Source: Gammaproteobacteria bacterium (GTDB lineage: Bacteria > Pseudomonadota > Gammaproteobacteria > Steroidobacterales > Steroidobacteraceae). From it: a DNA stretch of 12,003 nt. The notes under the pieces are model-generated. The model made no database searches, had not been told where the DNA came from, and saw only the letters and a list, made by a program, of their open reading frames with translations. The stretch is from the NCBI GenBank assembly GCA_019242385.1, contig JAFAVO010000346.1, positions 1 through 12,003 on the forward strand. Direction: 5' to 3'. The translations under genes and the position numbers were made by a program. Positions 1-5,796 of the stretch are shown piece by piece (position 1 is the stretch's first letter; every line of letters starts with the position of its first letter).

Positions 1-848
1 ACCGTCGAGCGCAGATTCGGCAAGAGCACCATGAACTCATCGCCGCCGAGCCGGGCGATGTCGCCGGGACGGTTGTTGCCGCCGCCGCTCGTGTCGCTGC
101 CATAGCGCAGCGAGCTGCGCAGCCGGTCCGCCACCACGCACAGCAGCTGATCGCCGACCGCGTGGCCGAGGGTATCGTTGACGCGCTTGAAGTTATCCAG
201 GTCGAGGTACAGCACGGCGAGCAGGCCATTTTTCTCCTTGGCCGCCTGCAGCGCACCGATCAGGCGGTTACGCGACTGCTCACGGTTGGGAAGCCCGGTG
301 AGGGTGTCGAAATACGCAAGCCGTACGATGCGCCTCTCGGCACGCCACTTGCTGCCGAGCGCGATCGTCATCTGGCGCACTTCGTGGGGATGGAACGGCT
401 TCTGCAGGTAGGAGAGCTTGTCCTCGGGCGGCACGTAGCCGCCGATCTCGCCGGGGTCGGCGTCCGAATAGGCGGTGCAGATGACGATCTCAACCGCCGG
501 ATCGAGCTCGCGGATCTGTGTCGCGGCCCAGACACCATCGCGCCCCGGCGGCATGCGCATGTCGAGGAACACGACCGCAAAGGGCTCGTTGCGGGCGAGC
601 GCCGCCGTGACCGCCTCGACCGCCTCGGCCGCCTGCTCGCAGAACACCGTGTCGAAGCCCTTGGCGCGTGTCGCCGCCTGGCGCAGCGCCTCCACCGGGT
701 TCTTGCGGAACAGGCGGCTGCGCAGCTCGTGAAAGCCGGTCATCTCGAGGTTGACTTCGGTCTGGCACAGGATCTGCTTGTAGGCATCGCGGATCTCGGG
801 CTCATCATCCACCACCAGAACCCGGATCGGTGTGTTGCGTTCAGCCAT
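1..848 (-). CDS. Response regulator with REC and GGDEF domains (diguanylate cyclase), 3' end cut by the window edge
   Basis: The reading frame starts at an ATG (846-848) and is open to the left edge, giving 282 complete codons. Residues 8-15 read IRVLVVDD, with acidic residues D14 and D15. The phospho-acceptor is D96 in VVFLDMRMPP, followed by CTAYSD and the conserved lysine in LQKPF. Asp96 lies about 40 residues later than usual because of a helix-rich insertion (about residues 31-70). A linker leads to a GGDEF domain that begins at FDTLTGLPNR (near 180-189), continues with DLDNF (216-220), N224 and D233, and has the catalytic GGDEF at 268-272. The predicted product makes c-di-GMP from two GTP when phosphorylated, probably by the kinase encoded just upstream. 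A GAGG ribosome-binding site (854-857) overlaps the kinase stop codon with a 5-nt spacer, so the pair is probably translationally coupled. Family assignment is firm; the C-terminal end is not visible. Confidence 0.93.
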   Translation of the reverse strand, partial: MAERNTPIRVLVVDDEPEIRDAYKQILCQTEVNLEMTGFHELRSRLFRKNPVEALRQAATRAKGFDTVFCEQAAEAVEAVTAALARNEPFAVVFLDMRMPPGRDGVWAATQIRELDPAVEIVICTAYSDADPGEIGGYVPPEDKLSYLQKPFHPHEVRQMTIALGSKWRAERRIVRLAYFDTLTGLPNREQSRNRLIGALQAAKEKNGLLAVLYLDLDNFKRVNDTLGHAVGDQLLCVVADRLRSSLRYGSDTSGGGNNRPGDIARLGGDEFMVLLPNLRST

Positions 849-855
849 GAGGACC

Positions 856-2715
856 TCAGGCGGCGCCTGCCGCGGGGGCGATTTCACGGGCGGTGAGCGG
901 CACCAGCAGGTGCAGTGCCGCGCCGCGACCCCGGCCATCGCTCGCAGCCCAGATGCAGCCACCGAGCGCGCCGATGGCATTGGCGCACCAGTGCAGGCCG
1001 ATGCCATGGTTGGTTTCGCGGGATTTGGTGGTAAAGCCTTTCTCGAATACCCGCACGAGATGCTCCGCGGGGATCCCCACACCATCATCGACACATTGCA
1101 GGTGCAGCTGCTGCCGGTCGGCCTCGTGCACGATCTCGGCGCTGACCCGCAGCGTGCCGCGCTCCTTGCCGGCATCGCGCACGGCATCCGCGGCGTTGAT
1201 GATGAGGTTCTGCAGTACCAGGCGCAGCACCGTGCGTGCGAGGCGCACCACACCGAGTCTGCGCAGCGACTCATCGGGCTCAACCGCGAGCCGCCGTCGG
1301 CAGGTATCCGGTACGATCTCGAGTGACTGGGCGACGAGCTCGGTGAGCCGCACCGGCTCGATGACGTGCTCGTTGTGGGTGGCGCGCAGCTGCTCGGTGA
1401 GCGCGGTCTGGATGATGCTCGTCTGGCGCGTGATCAGCGCGACATCCTCGAGCGCGGCGCGCACCGTCCCCGCCATCTCGCGGCTCGCCAGGCGCAGGAA
1501 CTGCTCCAGATCCGCGGTGCGCTGCGGGTCGGCGCTCCTCGCCTGGAGCTCGGTGACCGCCTGCGCGGTGTCCTCCGCTGGAGCTGCGCGCAGCCGCTCG
1601 CTGAGGGTGGCGAGACGCACGCCGATCGGGGTCATGGCATTGCCGATGTTGTGCAGTACGCCACGCGCCAGCTCGGCGAAGCCGGCCTCGAAGGACTGAT
1701 CGACCAGCTCGGTGCGTGAGGCGGCTACACGCTCCACCATGCGGTCGAACTCGCGCGCCAGGACTCCAAACTCGTCATGGCGCTGCAGGTTGAGCCGCGT
1801 GGTGAGGTCCTTGTTCTCCCCGAGGGCGACCGCATGGCGGGTGACCAGCGCGAGCGGGCTCAGGATGACCCGGTTGAGGACTACCACGAGCAGGATCAGC
1901 ACGATCACCGCGGCGGCCAGCAGGCACGCGGAGGCGTAGCGCACCGCGCGGTACCCGCGTAAGGTGATCTCGCGCGGCACATCGACGCGCAGTCCCATGA
2001 CAGGCTCGCCGTAGAGATCGTTGAAAGGTCGGTACACACGGGTGACGCTGTCCGTTTCGAGCACGCGCTCAGCGGTGACGCCCGGCTCCGGCGGCAACAC
2101 GGCAAGCTGCACCTGCGCCTGATCACTGAGGCTGCGCACCACGGCGGGTGACATCAGCCGTCCAATGACAACCATGCCGCGCGAGGGGCCATTGCCATGG
2201 CCATCGAGCACCGGCGCGGCCGCAAGCAGCAAGATCCCGTGGCTGGTACGCAGCAGGCACCGTGTGGCGGTGCCGGCGCGCAGGTTCACCCGCCATGGGA
2301 AGTCCTCGGGGAGGGCTGGCCGCGAGGCCAACTCGAGTCGGAGCGGCTGGTCGGACTGCAGGTCGAGGTCACGGGCCTGCACGACCTGCCCATCACGATC
2401 CACGATCATCAACAGGTTCACATTCAGCTGACGCAGCGCGATGTTGCTGATGTTTGCGGCAACGAAGCCAGGGTCGTGGTCCTCGACGAAGCGGTAGGTG
2501 TCGGCCCAGTTGCCCCAGTCGGTCGCGAGGAACTCGAGCTCCGTGAGCGTGCGATCGAGACCGTACGTTATCCGTCGCATTGCAGTTTGCGCATCGGCAC
2601 GCTCGAGCTCGGCGAAGCTCGGCATGACGACCTGCCGCTCGACCAGGACTTCCGCCCACACGAAAACGACAAAGATCGCACCGATCAGCGCGATGACCTT
2701 GAGCCGGATGTTCAC
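856..2715 (-). CDS. Membrane sensor histidine kinase (CHASE4-HAMP-variant H box-HATPase)
   Basis: This 619-residue protein has a transmembrane helix near 6-22, a periplasmic CHASE4-like sensor region (core motif near 66-100, TDWGNWADTYRFVEDHDP, then NISN), a second membrane helix at about 262-283, and a HAMP domain at about 284-336. The phospho-acceptor is probably H355 in GVLHNIGNAMTPI, a variant H box unlike the common HisKA HE[LF]RTPL. The ATP-binding module is complete: N box NLIINAADAV (503-512), G1 DDGVGIP (543-549), F box FEKGFTTK (557-564) and G2 HGIGLH (570-575). It probably senses an envelope signal and phosphorylates the REC-GGDEF protein encoded 7 nt downstream. The start is GTG at 2715: an in-frame TAG lies only 12 nt upstream and no ATG fits. 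No strong ribosome-binding site precedes it. The signal sensed cannot be read from the sequence. Confidence 0.93.
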   Translation of the reverse strand: MNIRLKVIALIGAIFVVFVWAEVLVERQVVMPSFAELERADAQTAMRRITYGLDRTLTELEFLATDWGNWADTYRFVEDHDPGFVAANISNIALRQLNVNLLMIVDRDGQVVQARDLDLQSDQPLRLELASRPALPEDFPWRVNLRAGTATRCLLRTSHGILLLAAAPVLDGHGNGPSRGMVVIGRLMSPAVVRSLSDQAQVQLAVLPPEPGVTAERVLETDSVTRVYRPFNDLYGEPVMGLRVDVPREITLRGYRAVRYASACLLAAAVIVLILLVVVLNRVILSPLALVTRHAVALGENKDLTTRLNLQRHDEFGVLAREFDRMVERVAASRTELVDQSFEAGFAELARGVLHNIGNAMTPIGVRLATLSERLRAAPAEDTAQAVTELQARSADPQRTADLEQFLRLASREMAGTVRAALEDVALITRQTSIIQTALTEQLRATHNEHVIEPVRLTELVAQSLEIVPDTCRRRLAVEPDESLRRLGVVRLARTVLRLVLQNLIINAADAVRDAGKERGTLRVSAEIVHEADRQQLHLQCVDDGVGIPAEHLVRVFEKGFTTKSRETNHGIGLHWCANAIGALGGCIWAASDGRGRGAALHLLVPLTAREIAPAAGAA

Positions 2716-2801
2716 GACATAAAGCTACGTCCAAGGCTCTTTATCTTCGTGTCCTGGCCTCTCAAAATCGCACCTCCGGCCAGCCCCGTGCGGACGCCGG
2801 G

Positions 2802-2817
2802 AGTGACGGCGGTCACA
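2802..2817. promoter_or_regulatory. Candidate CRP/Vfr/Clp-family binding site
   Basis: AGTGA-CGGCGG-TCACA matches the CRP-family consensus TGTGA-N6-TCACA at 9 of 10 defined positions. It lies in the 122-bp region between the divergent kinase (start 2715) and M24 peptidase (start 2838). Its centre, 2809.5, is 28 bp before the peptidase ATG and about 95 bp upstream of the kinase start. A promoter-proximal position before the peptidase would favour repression, while activation is possible toward the kinase. The motif is seen directly; the protein that binds and its effect are inferred. Confidence 0.4.
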
Positions 2818-2837
2818 TAACGCTTCCAAGGGATCGT

Positions 2838-4091
2838 ATGAGAGTTTCCAGACGAGAATTTCTGGCACTGACTGCGGCGGGGGCCGCCATCGCCGGGCGG
2901 GGAACGGCCGCGCCCGCCGGCGCCGCGGGGAGCGGACTCACCGCGCTGACGCGGGCCGCCTCACCGATCGATGCCGCGGAGCACGGCGCGCGCCTCGCCA
3001 AGCTCCAGGGCCTGATGCAGCAGCAGGGGACCGGCGCGATGCTGATCGAGTCAGGATCCGCACTCCAGTATTTCACCGGGATCCACTGGTGGCGCTCGGA
3101 GCGCACCACCGCGGCGCTCGTCCCCGCGCAGGGAGCGGTGGTCGTCGTCACACCGGCGTTCGAGGAGCCCTCGATCCGCGAGACGCTGCGCGTACCGGCC
3201 GAGGTGCGCGCGTGGAAGGAGGACGAAAGTCCCTTCGCGTTGCTCGCCGCTGCCTGGCGCGACCAGGGCCGCGCAGGTCCGCTGGCTATCGAGCCGACGA
3301 CGCGCTATTTCATCCTGGAGCAGGTTGCCAGCTCCGCCGGCGCGGCGCGGCCGAACCTCGTTCCGGGCGATGACCTGGTGCGTGCCTGTCGGATGGTCAA
3401 GTCATCTTCCGAGCTGGCGCTCATGCAGGCTGCCAACAACGTCACCATGGCCGCGCTGCGCCATACGCACGGGCAGATCCGCCCAGGCATGCAGGCGAAG
3501 GAGATCCTCGGCCTGGTCGTCGCGGCGACCGAGCAGCTCGGGGGCTCGCACGAGTTCACGCTGGTACTGCTCAATGAAGCGAGCGCCTATCCGCACGGCT
3601 CGATCAAGCCACAGCAGGTGCGCGCGGGCTCGGTGATCCTCATCGATACCGGCTGCTCGGTGCACGGCTATCAATCGGATATCTCGCGCAGCTGGGTGTA
3701 CGGTGAGATCTCCGCGCGGCAGCGCGAGTTGTGGGACACGGTGAAGCGCGGCCAGGAGCTTGCCCTCGAGACCGCGAAGATCGGAGTCGCCGCCGGCAAG
3801 GTGGATCAGGCGGTGCGCGCCTTTTATGAGGGTAAGGGCTGGAGTCGCGACTATGGACTGCCCGGACTGTCGCACCGCACCGGCCATGGGATCGGCATGG
3901 ATGTGCACGAGGCGCCGTACCTCGTGCGCAACGACACGACGCCGCTGCAACCCGGAATGTGCTTCTCGGATGAGCCGGGGCTTTATGTTCCCGGTGAGTT
4001 CGGCATCCGCCTCGAGGACTGCTGGTACATGACCGAGAGCGGTCCGAAGCTCTTCACTCCACTCGCCCATTCCATCGAGCAGCCGGTTTGA
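2838..4091 (+). CDS. Tat-exported M24-family metallopeptidase (Xaa-Pro peptidase / creatinase fold)
   Basis: This 417-residue protein starts at ATG 2838 behind AAGGGA (2828-2833), a 4-nt spacer. The N terminus, SRREFLALTAAGAA (residues 4-17), is a twin-arginine signal, so the folded enzyme with its metals is probably exported to the periplasm. A creatinase-like N-terminal domain spans about 46-185 and the pita-bread catalytic domain about 193-400. All five di-metal ligands of M24 enzymes are visible: D270 (LIDTG), D281 (SDISRSW), H350 (GHGIGMDVHE), E379 (DEPG) and E393 (RLED). The family typically hydrolyses Xaa-Pro bonds in short peptides, although creatinase-type members act on other amides, so the substrate is uncertain. 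The length is normal for a signal-bearing aminopeptidase P or prolidase homologue. The gene stands alone on its strand, divergent from the two-component operon. Confidence 0.92.
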   Translation: MRVSRREFLALTAAGAAIAGRGTAAPAGAAGSGLTALTRAASPIDAAEHGARLAKLQGLMQQQGTGAMLIESGSALQYFTGIHWWRSERTTAALVPAQGAVVVVTPAFEEPSIRETLRVPAEVRAWKEDESPFALLAAAWRDQGRAGPLAIEPTTRYFILEQVASSAGAARPNLVPGDDLVRACRMVKSSSELALMQAANNVTMAALRHTHGQIRPGMQAKEILGLVVAATEQLGGSHEFTLVLLNEASAYPHGSIKPQQVRAGSVILIDTGCSVHGYQSDISRSWVYGEISARQRELWDTVKRGQELALETAKIGVAAGKVDQAVRAFYEGKGWSRDYGLPGLSHRTGHGIGMDVHEAPYLVRNDTTPLQPGMCFSDEPGLYVPGEFGIRLEDCWYMTESGPKLFTPLAHSIEQPV

Positions 4092-4136
4092 GCATTGCAC
4101 GGTAACCTTCGTCATTTTTCCAAATACAAACAGTAA

Positions 4137-4236
4137 GTTGGGCTTGAGACCCCAACACGGGATCGCTCGTACGCCGAGAGTCCTATGTACGGGCTCGGCA
4201 GCGTAAAGGTAGAAACCACCTCACGAGTCGATCGTG
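4137..4236 (+). other. Hairpin-rich leader between the M24 gene and the small periplasmic protein gene
   Basis: The 182-nt gap between the two genes holds three perfect inverted repeats: GTTGGG/CCCAAC (4137-4142 and 4151-4156, 8-nt loop), GCCGAG/CTCGGC (4173-4178 and 4194-4199, 15-nt loop) and CACGA/TCGTG (4222-4226 and 4232-4236, 5-nt loop). A further CGTAC/GTACG pair (4168-4172 and 4187-4191) would compete with the second hairpin. None is followed by a T tract, so an intrinsic terminator for the M24 gene is not clear. A structured 5' leader, a small RNA or a weak terminator are all possible. No known riboswitch was recognised. Confidence 0.25.
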
Positions 4237-4273
4237 CGGACCCCTCCCTCGCCCCGGTTCAAGGAGATCTGCC

Positions 4274-4774
4274 GTGAGAATCATTTCCTGCCTCCGTAAC
4301 GGCGCGCTGTGTGCGCTGCTCGCTCCCGGGCTCGCGCTGGCCGCAGACAAGCCGGTCGTGAACGAGAAATTTTCCGATCTGGAGCCGGCGATCCAGATGC
4401 TGCGCAGCGACGTCGGCAAGGACCGGCGCGAGATCGTCAAGGCGAACATGCTGCTCACCCCGAGCGAAGCCGCCCGCTTCTGGCCGATCTACGACCAATA
4501 TCGCGCGGACATGACAAAGATCGGCGATCGGCGGGTGAAGCTCATCACCGACTATGCAGCCAACCGCAACTCCATGAGCGAGGAGGAGGCGAACCGGCTG
4601 CTGAAGGAAGCCCTCGACATCGACAAGGAGAGGACCGAGCTCAAGGAAAGCTACGTGAAGAAATTCAACAAGGAGCTGTCCGCGCGCACCACCGCGCGCT
4701 TCTTCCACATCGATCAGAAGCTGGATGCGGCGTTGGACGCTTCGCTCGCTGCGCGGATTCCGCTGGTCTACTGA
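4274..4774 (+). CDS. Small periplasmic helical protein, Spy/CpxP-like in outline, function unknown
   Basis: This 166-residue protein starts at GTG 4274 behind a strong AAGGAG (4261-4266) with a 7-nt spacer. A classical signal peptide (residues 1 to about 23, ending LALA) indicates export to the periplasm. The mature part is charged and almost wholly helical: ANMLLTPSEAARFWPIYDQY (57-76), then about 80 residues rich in Glu, Lys and Arg, ending in ARFFHIDQKLDAAL and ARIPLVY. The LTPSEA motif followed by long amphipathic helices recalls LTxxQ-type chaperone-like proteins (Spy, CpxP), but the match is only in outline, so chaperone activity is not claimed. I recognise it as the kind of conserved hypothetical protein common in proteobacteria. 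It lacks cysteine in the mature part. It converges on the next gene, with 21 nt between the stops. Confidence 0.85.
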   Translation: MRIISCLRNGALCALLAPGLALAADKPVVNEKFSDLEPAIQMLRSDVGKDRREIVKANMLLTPSEAARFWPIYDQYRADMTKIGDRRVKLITDYAANRNSMSEEEANRLLKEALDIDKERTELKESYVKKFNKELSARTTARFFHIDQKLDAALDASLAARIPLVY

Positions 4775-4775
4775 G

Positions 4776-4797
4776 GAGCCGCAGGCGGCAGTGGCTC
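4776..4797. terminator. Possible hairpin between convergent genes
   Basis: GAGCC (4776-4780) pairs with GGCTC (4793-4797), enclosing a smaller GCCG/CGGC hairpin; an alternative pairing AGGAGC/GCTCCT (4774-4779 and 4804-4809) overlaps it. The position right after the convergent stop codons suits a bidirectional terminator, but there is no T tract on either strand, so the call is weak. Confidence 0.2.
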
Positions 4798-5536
4798 AGT
4801 GATGCTCCTGGGCCACAGTGGACTGCAGATCGAGCTGCGAGGGATCGACCACGTTGGGTATGTCCTTACATCCCGCGAGCGTCGCGCCATTGTAGCCTTC
4901 GGCGGGGAAATACTTGAGCTGCCAGGCGGCAAATCCCCACACATCGAGCCCGGCCTTGAGGTAACGCGCCGCGTGATCGGCCGCCTCGCAGTCGTACTGC
5001 GAGCGGCTCGCGTGCTGCTGCATGTCCCGGAGCAGCTCGGCGCGCGCCTTGGCCTCCGAGCGTTGCAGCAGGGTCTCCTTCAGACTGAGGGGCGCACCCG
5101 CTCGGCGGGCGCGCCGATGCACCTTGTAGTCCGGATCGGCGTACGGGTCGCCGCTTTCGGGCTGGGCGGCAATGGCCGGCTCAGCACCGGCCGAAGCACC
5201 GCTCCCGACCCCATCATCGGCGGAGCCCTGGGCCTGCGCCGCGCCCACGGCCGGCGCGGAATCGAGCGCGTTGGCGAGTGCTGCATTGCGGGCGGCTTTC
5301 GCGGCGAGGTAGTCACCAAGAGCCCAGACCCCGAGGGTGATGAGCGCCGCTGTCGCTCCGATCGGAGCCGCATAGCGGATGAAACCGCTGACGATGACCT
5401 GTCCGGGCAGCGTGCGGACGCGCGTGCCGACCTCCACCCGCTGCAGCCAGCGGAGGGAATGCCTGACGCCATACAAGCCGCTCTGGGCCACGATGAAGCC
5501 GAGCGCGGTGGCGACGATCAGTTGCATCATGGTCAT
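4796..5536 (-). CDS. Two-helix inner-membrane protein with Ala-rich linker, unknown function
   Basis: This 246-residue frame shows strong G/C third positions on the minus strand and a sensible membrane topology, which is why I prefer it to the longer opposite-strand frame. Hydrophobic helices lie at about 4-20 and 56-78. A low-complexity Ala/Gly/Ser linker (about 80-128) follows, then a charged segment (KVHRRARRAG, 138-147) and a soluble C-terminal region (about 150-246) with two cysteines, C183 and C223, and the motif WQLKYFPAEGYNG (205-217). No known domain was recognised. If both ends lie on the same side the C-terminal region could be cytoplasmic or periplasmic; the sequence does not decide. 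Start codons at 5536, 5530 and 5527 are all in frame and none has a good ribosome-binding site; the longest is given. It is divergent from the S46 peptidase gene. Confidence 0.75.
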   Translation of the reverse strand: MTMMQLIVATALGFIVAQSGLYGVRHSLRWLQRVEVGTRVRTLPGQVIVSGFIRYAAPIGATAALITLGVWALGDYLAAKAARNAALANALDSAPAVGAAQAQGSADDGVGSGASAGAEPAIAAQPESGDPYADPDYKVHRRARRAGAPLSLKETLLQRSEAKARAELLRDMQQHASRSQYDCEAADHAARYLKAGLDVWGFAAWQLKYFPAEGYNGATLAGCKDIPNVVDPSQLDLQSTVAQEHH

Positions 5537-5551
5537 GACCGATACCGTCTA

Positions 5552-5564
5552 CCTGCACTGCAGG
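5552..5564. promoter_or_regulatory. Short palindrome upstream of the minus-strand membrane protein gene
   Basis: CCTGCA-C-TGCAGG is a perfect inverted repeat with a 1-bp centre, placed 16 bp upstream of the start at 5536. It could be an operator or a small leader hairpin; chance is also possible in GC-rich DNA. Confidence 0.2.
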
Positions 5565-5569
5565 CCAGC

Positions 5570-5575
5570 ATTCTG
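5570..5575 (-). promoter_or_regulatory. Possible -10 element for the minus-strand membrane protein gene
   Basis: On the minus strand this reads CAGAAT, 4 of 6 matches to TATAAT. A start of transcription 7 nt downstream would be at 5563, placing the CRP-like site (centre 5604.5) at exactly -41.5, the position of class II CRP-activated promoters, which need no good -35 box. The match to TATAAT is modest, so this is a spacing-based suggestion. Confidence 0.2.
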
Positions 5576-5596
5576 AGGTGCACTTCACTGCCCATC

Positions 5597-5612
5597 CGTG
5601 AGCAGGTTCACA
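5597..5612. promoter_or_regulatory. Second candidate CRP/Vfr/Clp-family binding site
   Basis: CGTGA-GCAGGT-TCACA matches TGTGA-N6-TCACA at 9 of 10 positions, the same score as the site at 2802-2817. It lies between the divergent membrane protein gene (start 5536) and the S46 peptidase gene (start 5797), 61 bp from the former and 185 bp from the latter. Its distance from the minus-strand gene suits an activator; it may also serve the peptidase. Confidence 0.4.
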
Positions 5613-5796
5613 CGCAGCCGGGGGCCCTGGCGTGCATACCGCACGCAATCGCAGGGTTTACCCCGCTGCGGCGACGGATGACAGCCCGGCGCTTTCGGGG
5701 CCACAATGCCGGCCCCATCGGTCCGCACGCGCCCCACAACAAGCGAATACGGCGGCGCTGCGGCGGGATCGGTATCAGAGTCGAGGAGCCCAGCGC
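5613..5796 (+). other. Upstream region of the S46 peptidase gene with two hairpins
   Basis: This stretch of 184 nt holds GCGTGC/GCACGC (5630-5635 and 5641-5646, 5-nt loop) and GGGGCC/GGCCCC (5697-5702 and 5711-5716, 8-nt loop). The reading frame of the peptidase is open back to 5632, but the residues are not protein-like and the signal peptide and ribosome-binding site place the start at 5797. I see no convincing -35/-10 pair. Confidence 0.25.

Noticed and set aside
162..896. 244-residue plus-strand open frame opposite the response regulator
   Set aside because: The minus strand encodes clear REC and GGDEF motifs; the plus frame is His/Arg/Leu-rich mirror sequence typical of GC-rich DNA.
2197..2820. 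207-residue plus-strand open frame opposite the kinase N terminus
   Set aside because: It mirrors the CHASE4 region, has no recognisable domain, and ends within the divergent promoter region.
3402..4115. 237-residue minus-strand open frame opposite the M24 gene
   Set aside because: All M24 metal ligands lie on the plus strand; the opposite frame has no domain.
5632..5796. 55-residue N-terminal extension of the S46 frame starting at ATG 5632
   Set aside because: The extension would bury the signal peptide; GTG 5797 has a good ribosome-binding site and begins the signal directly.
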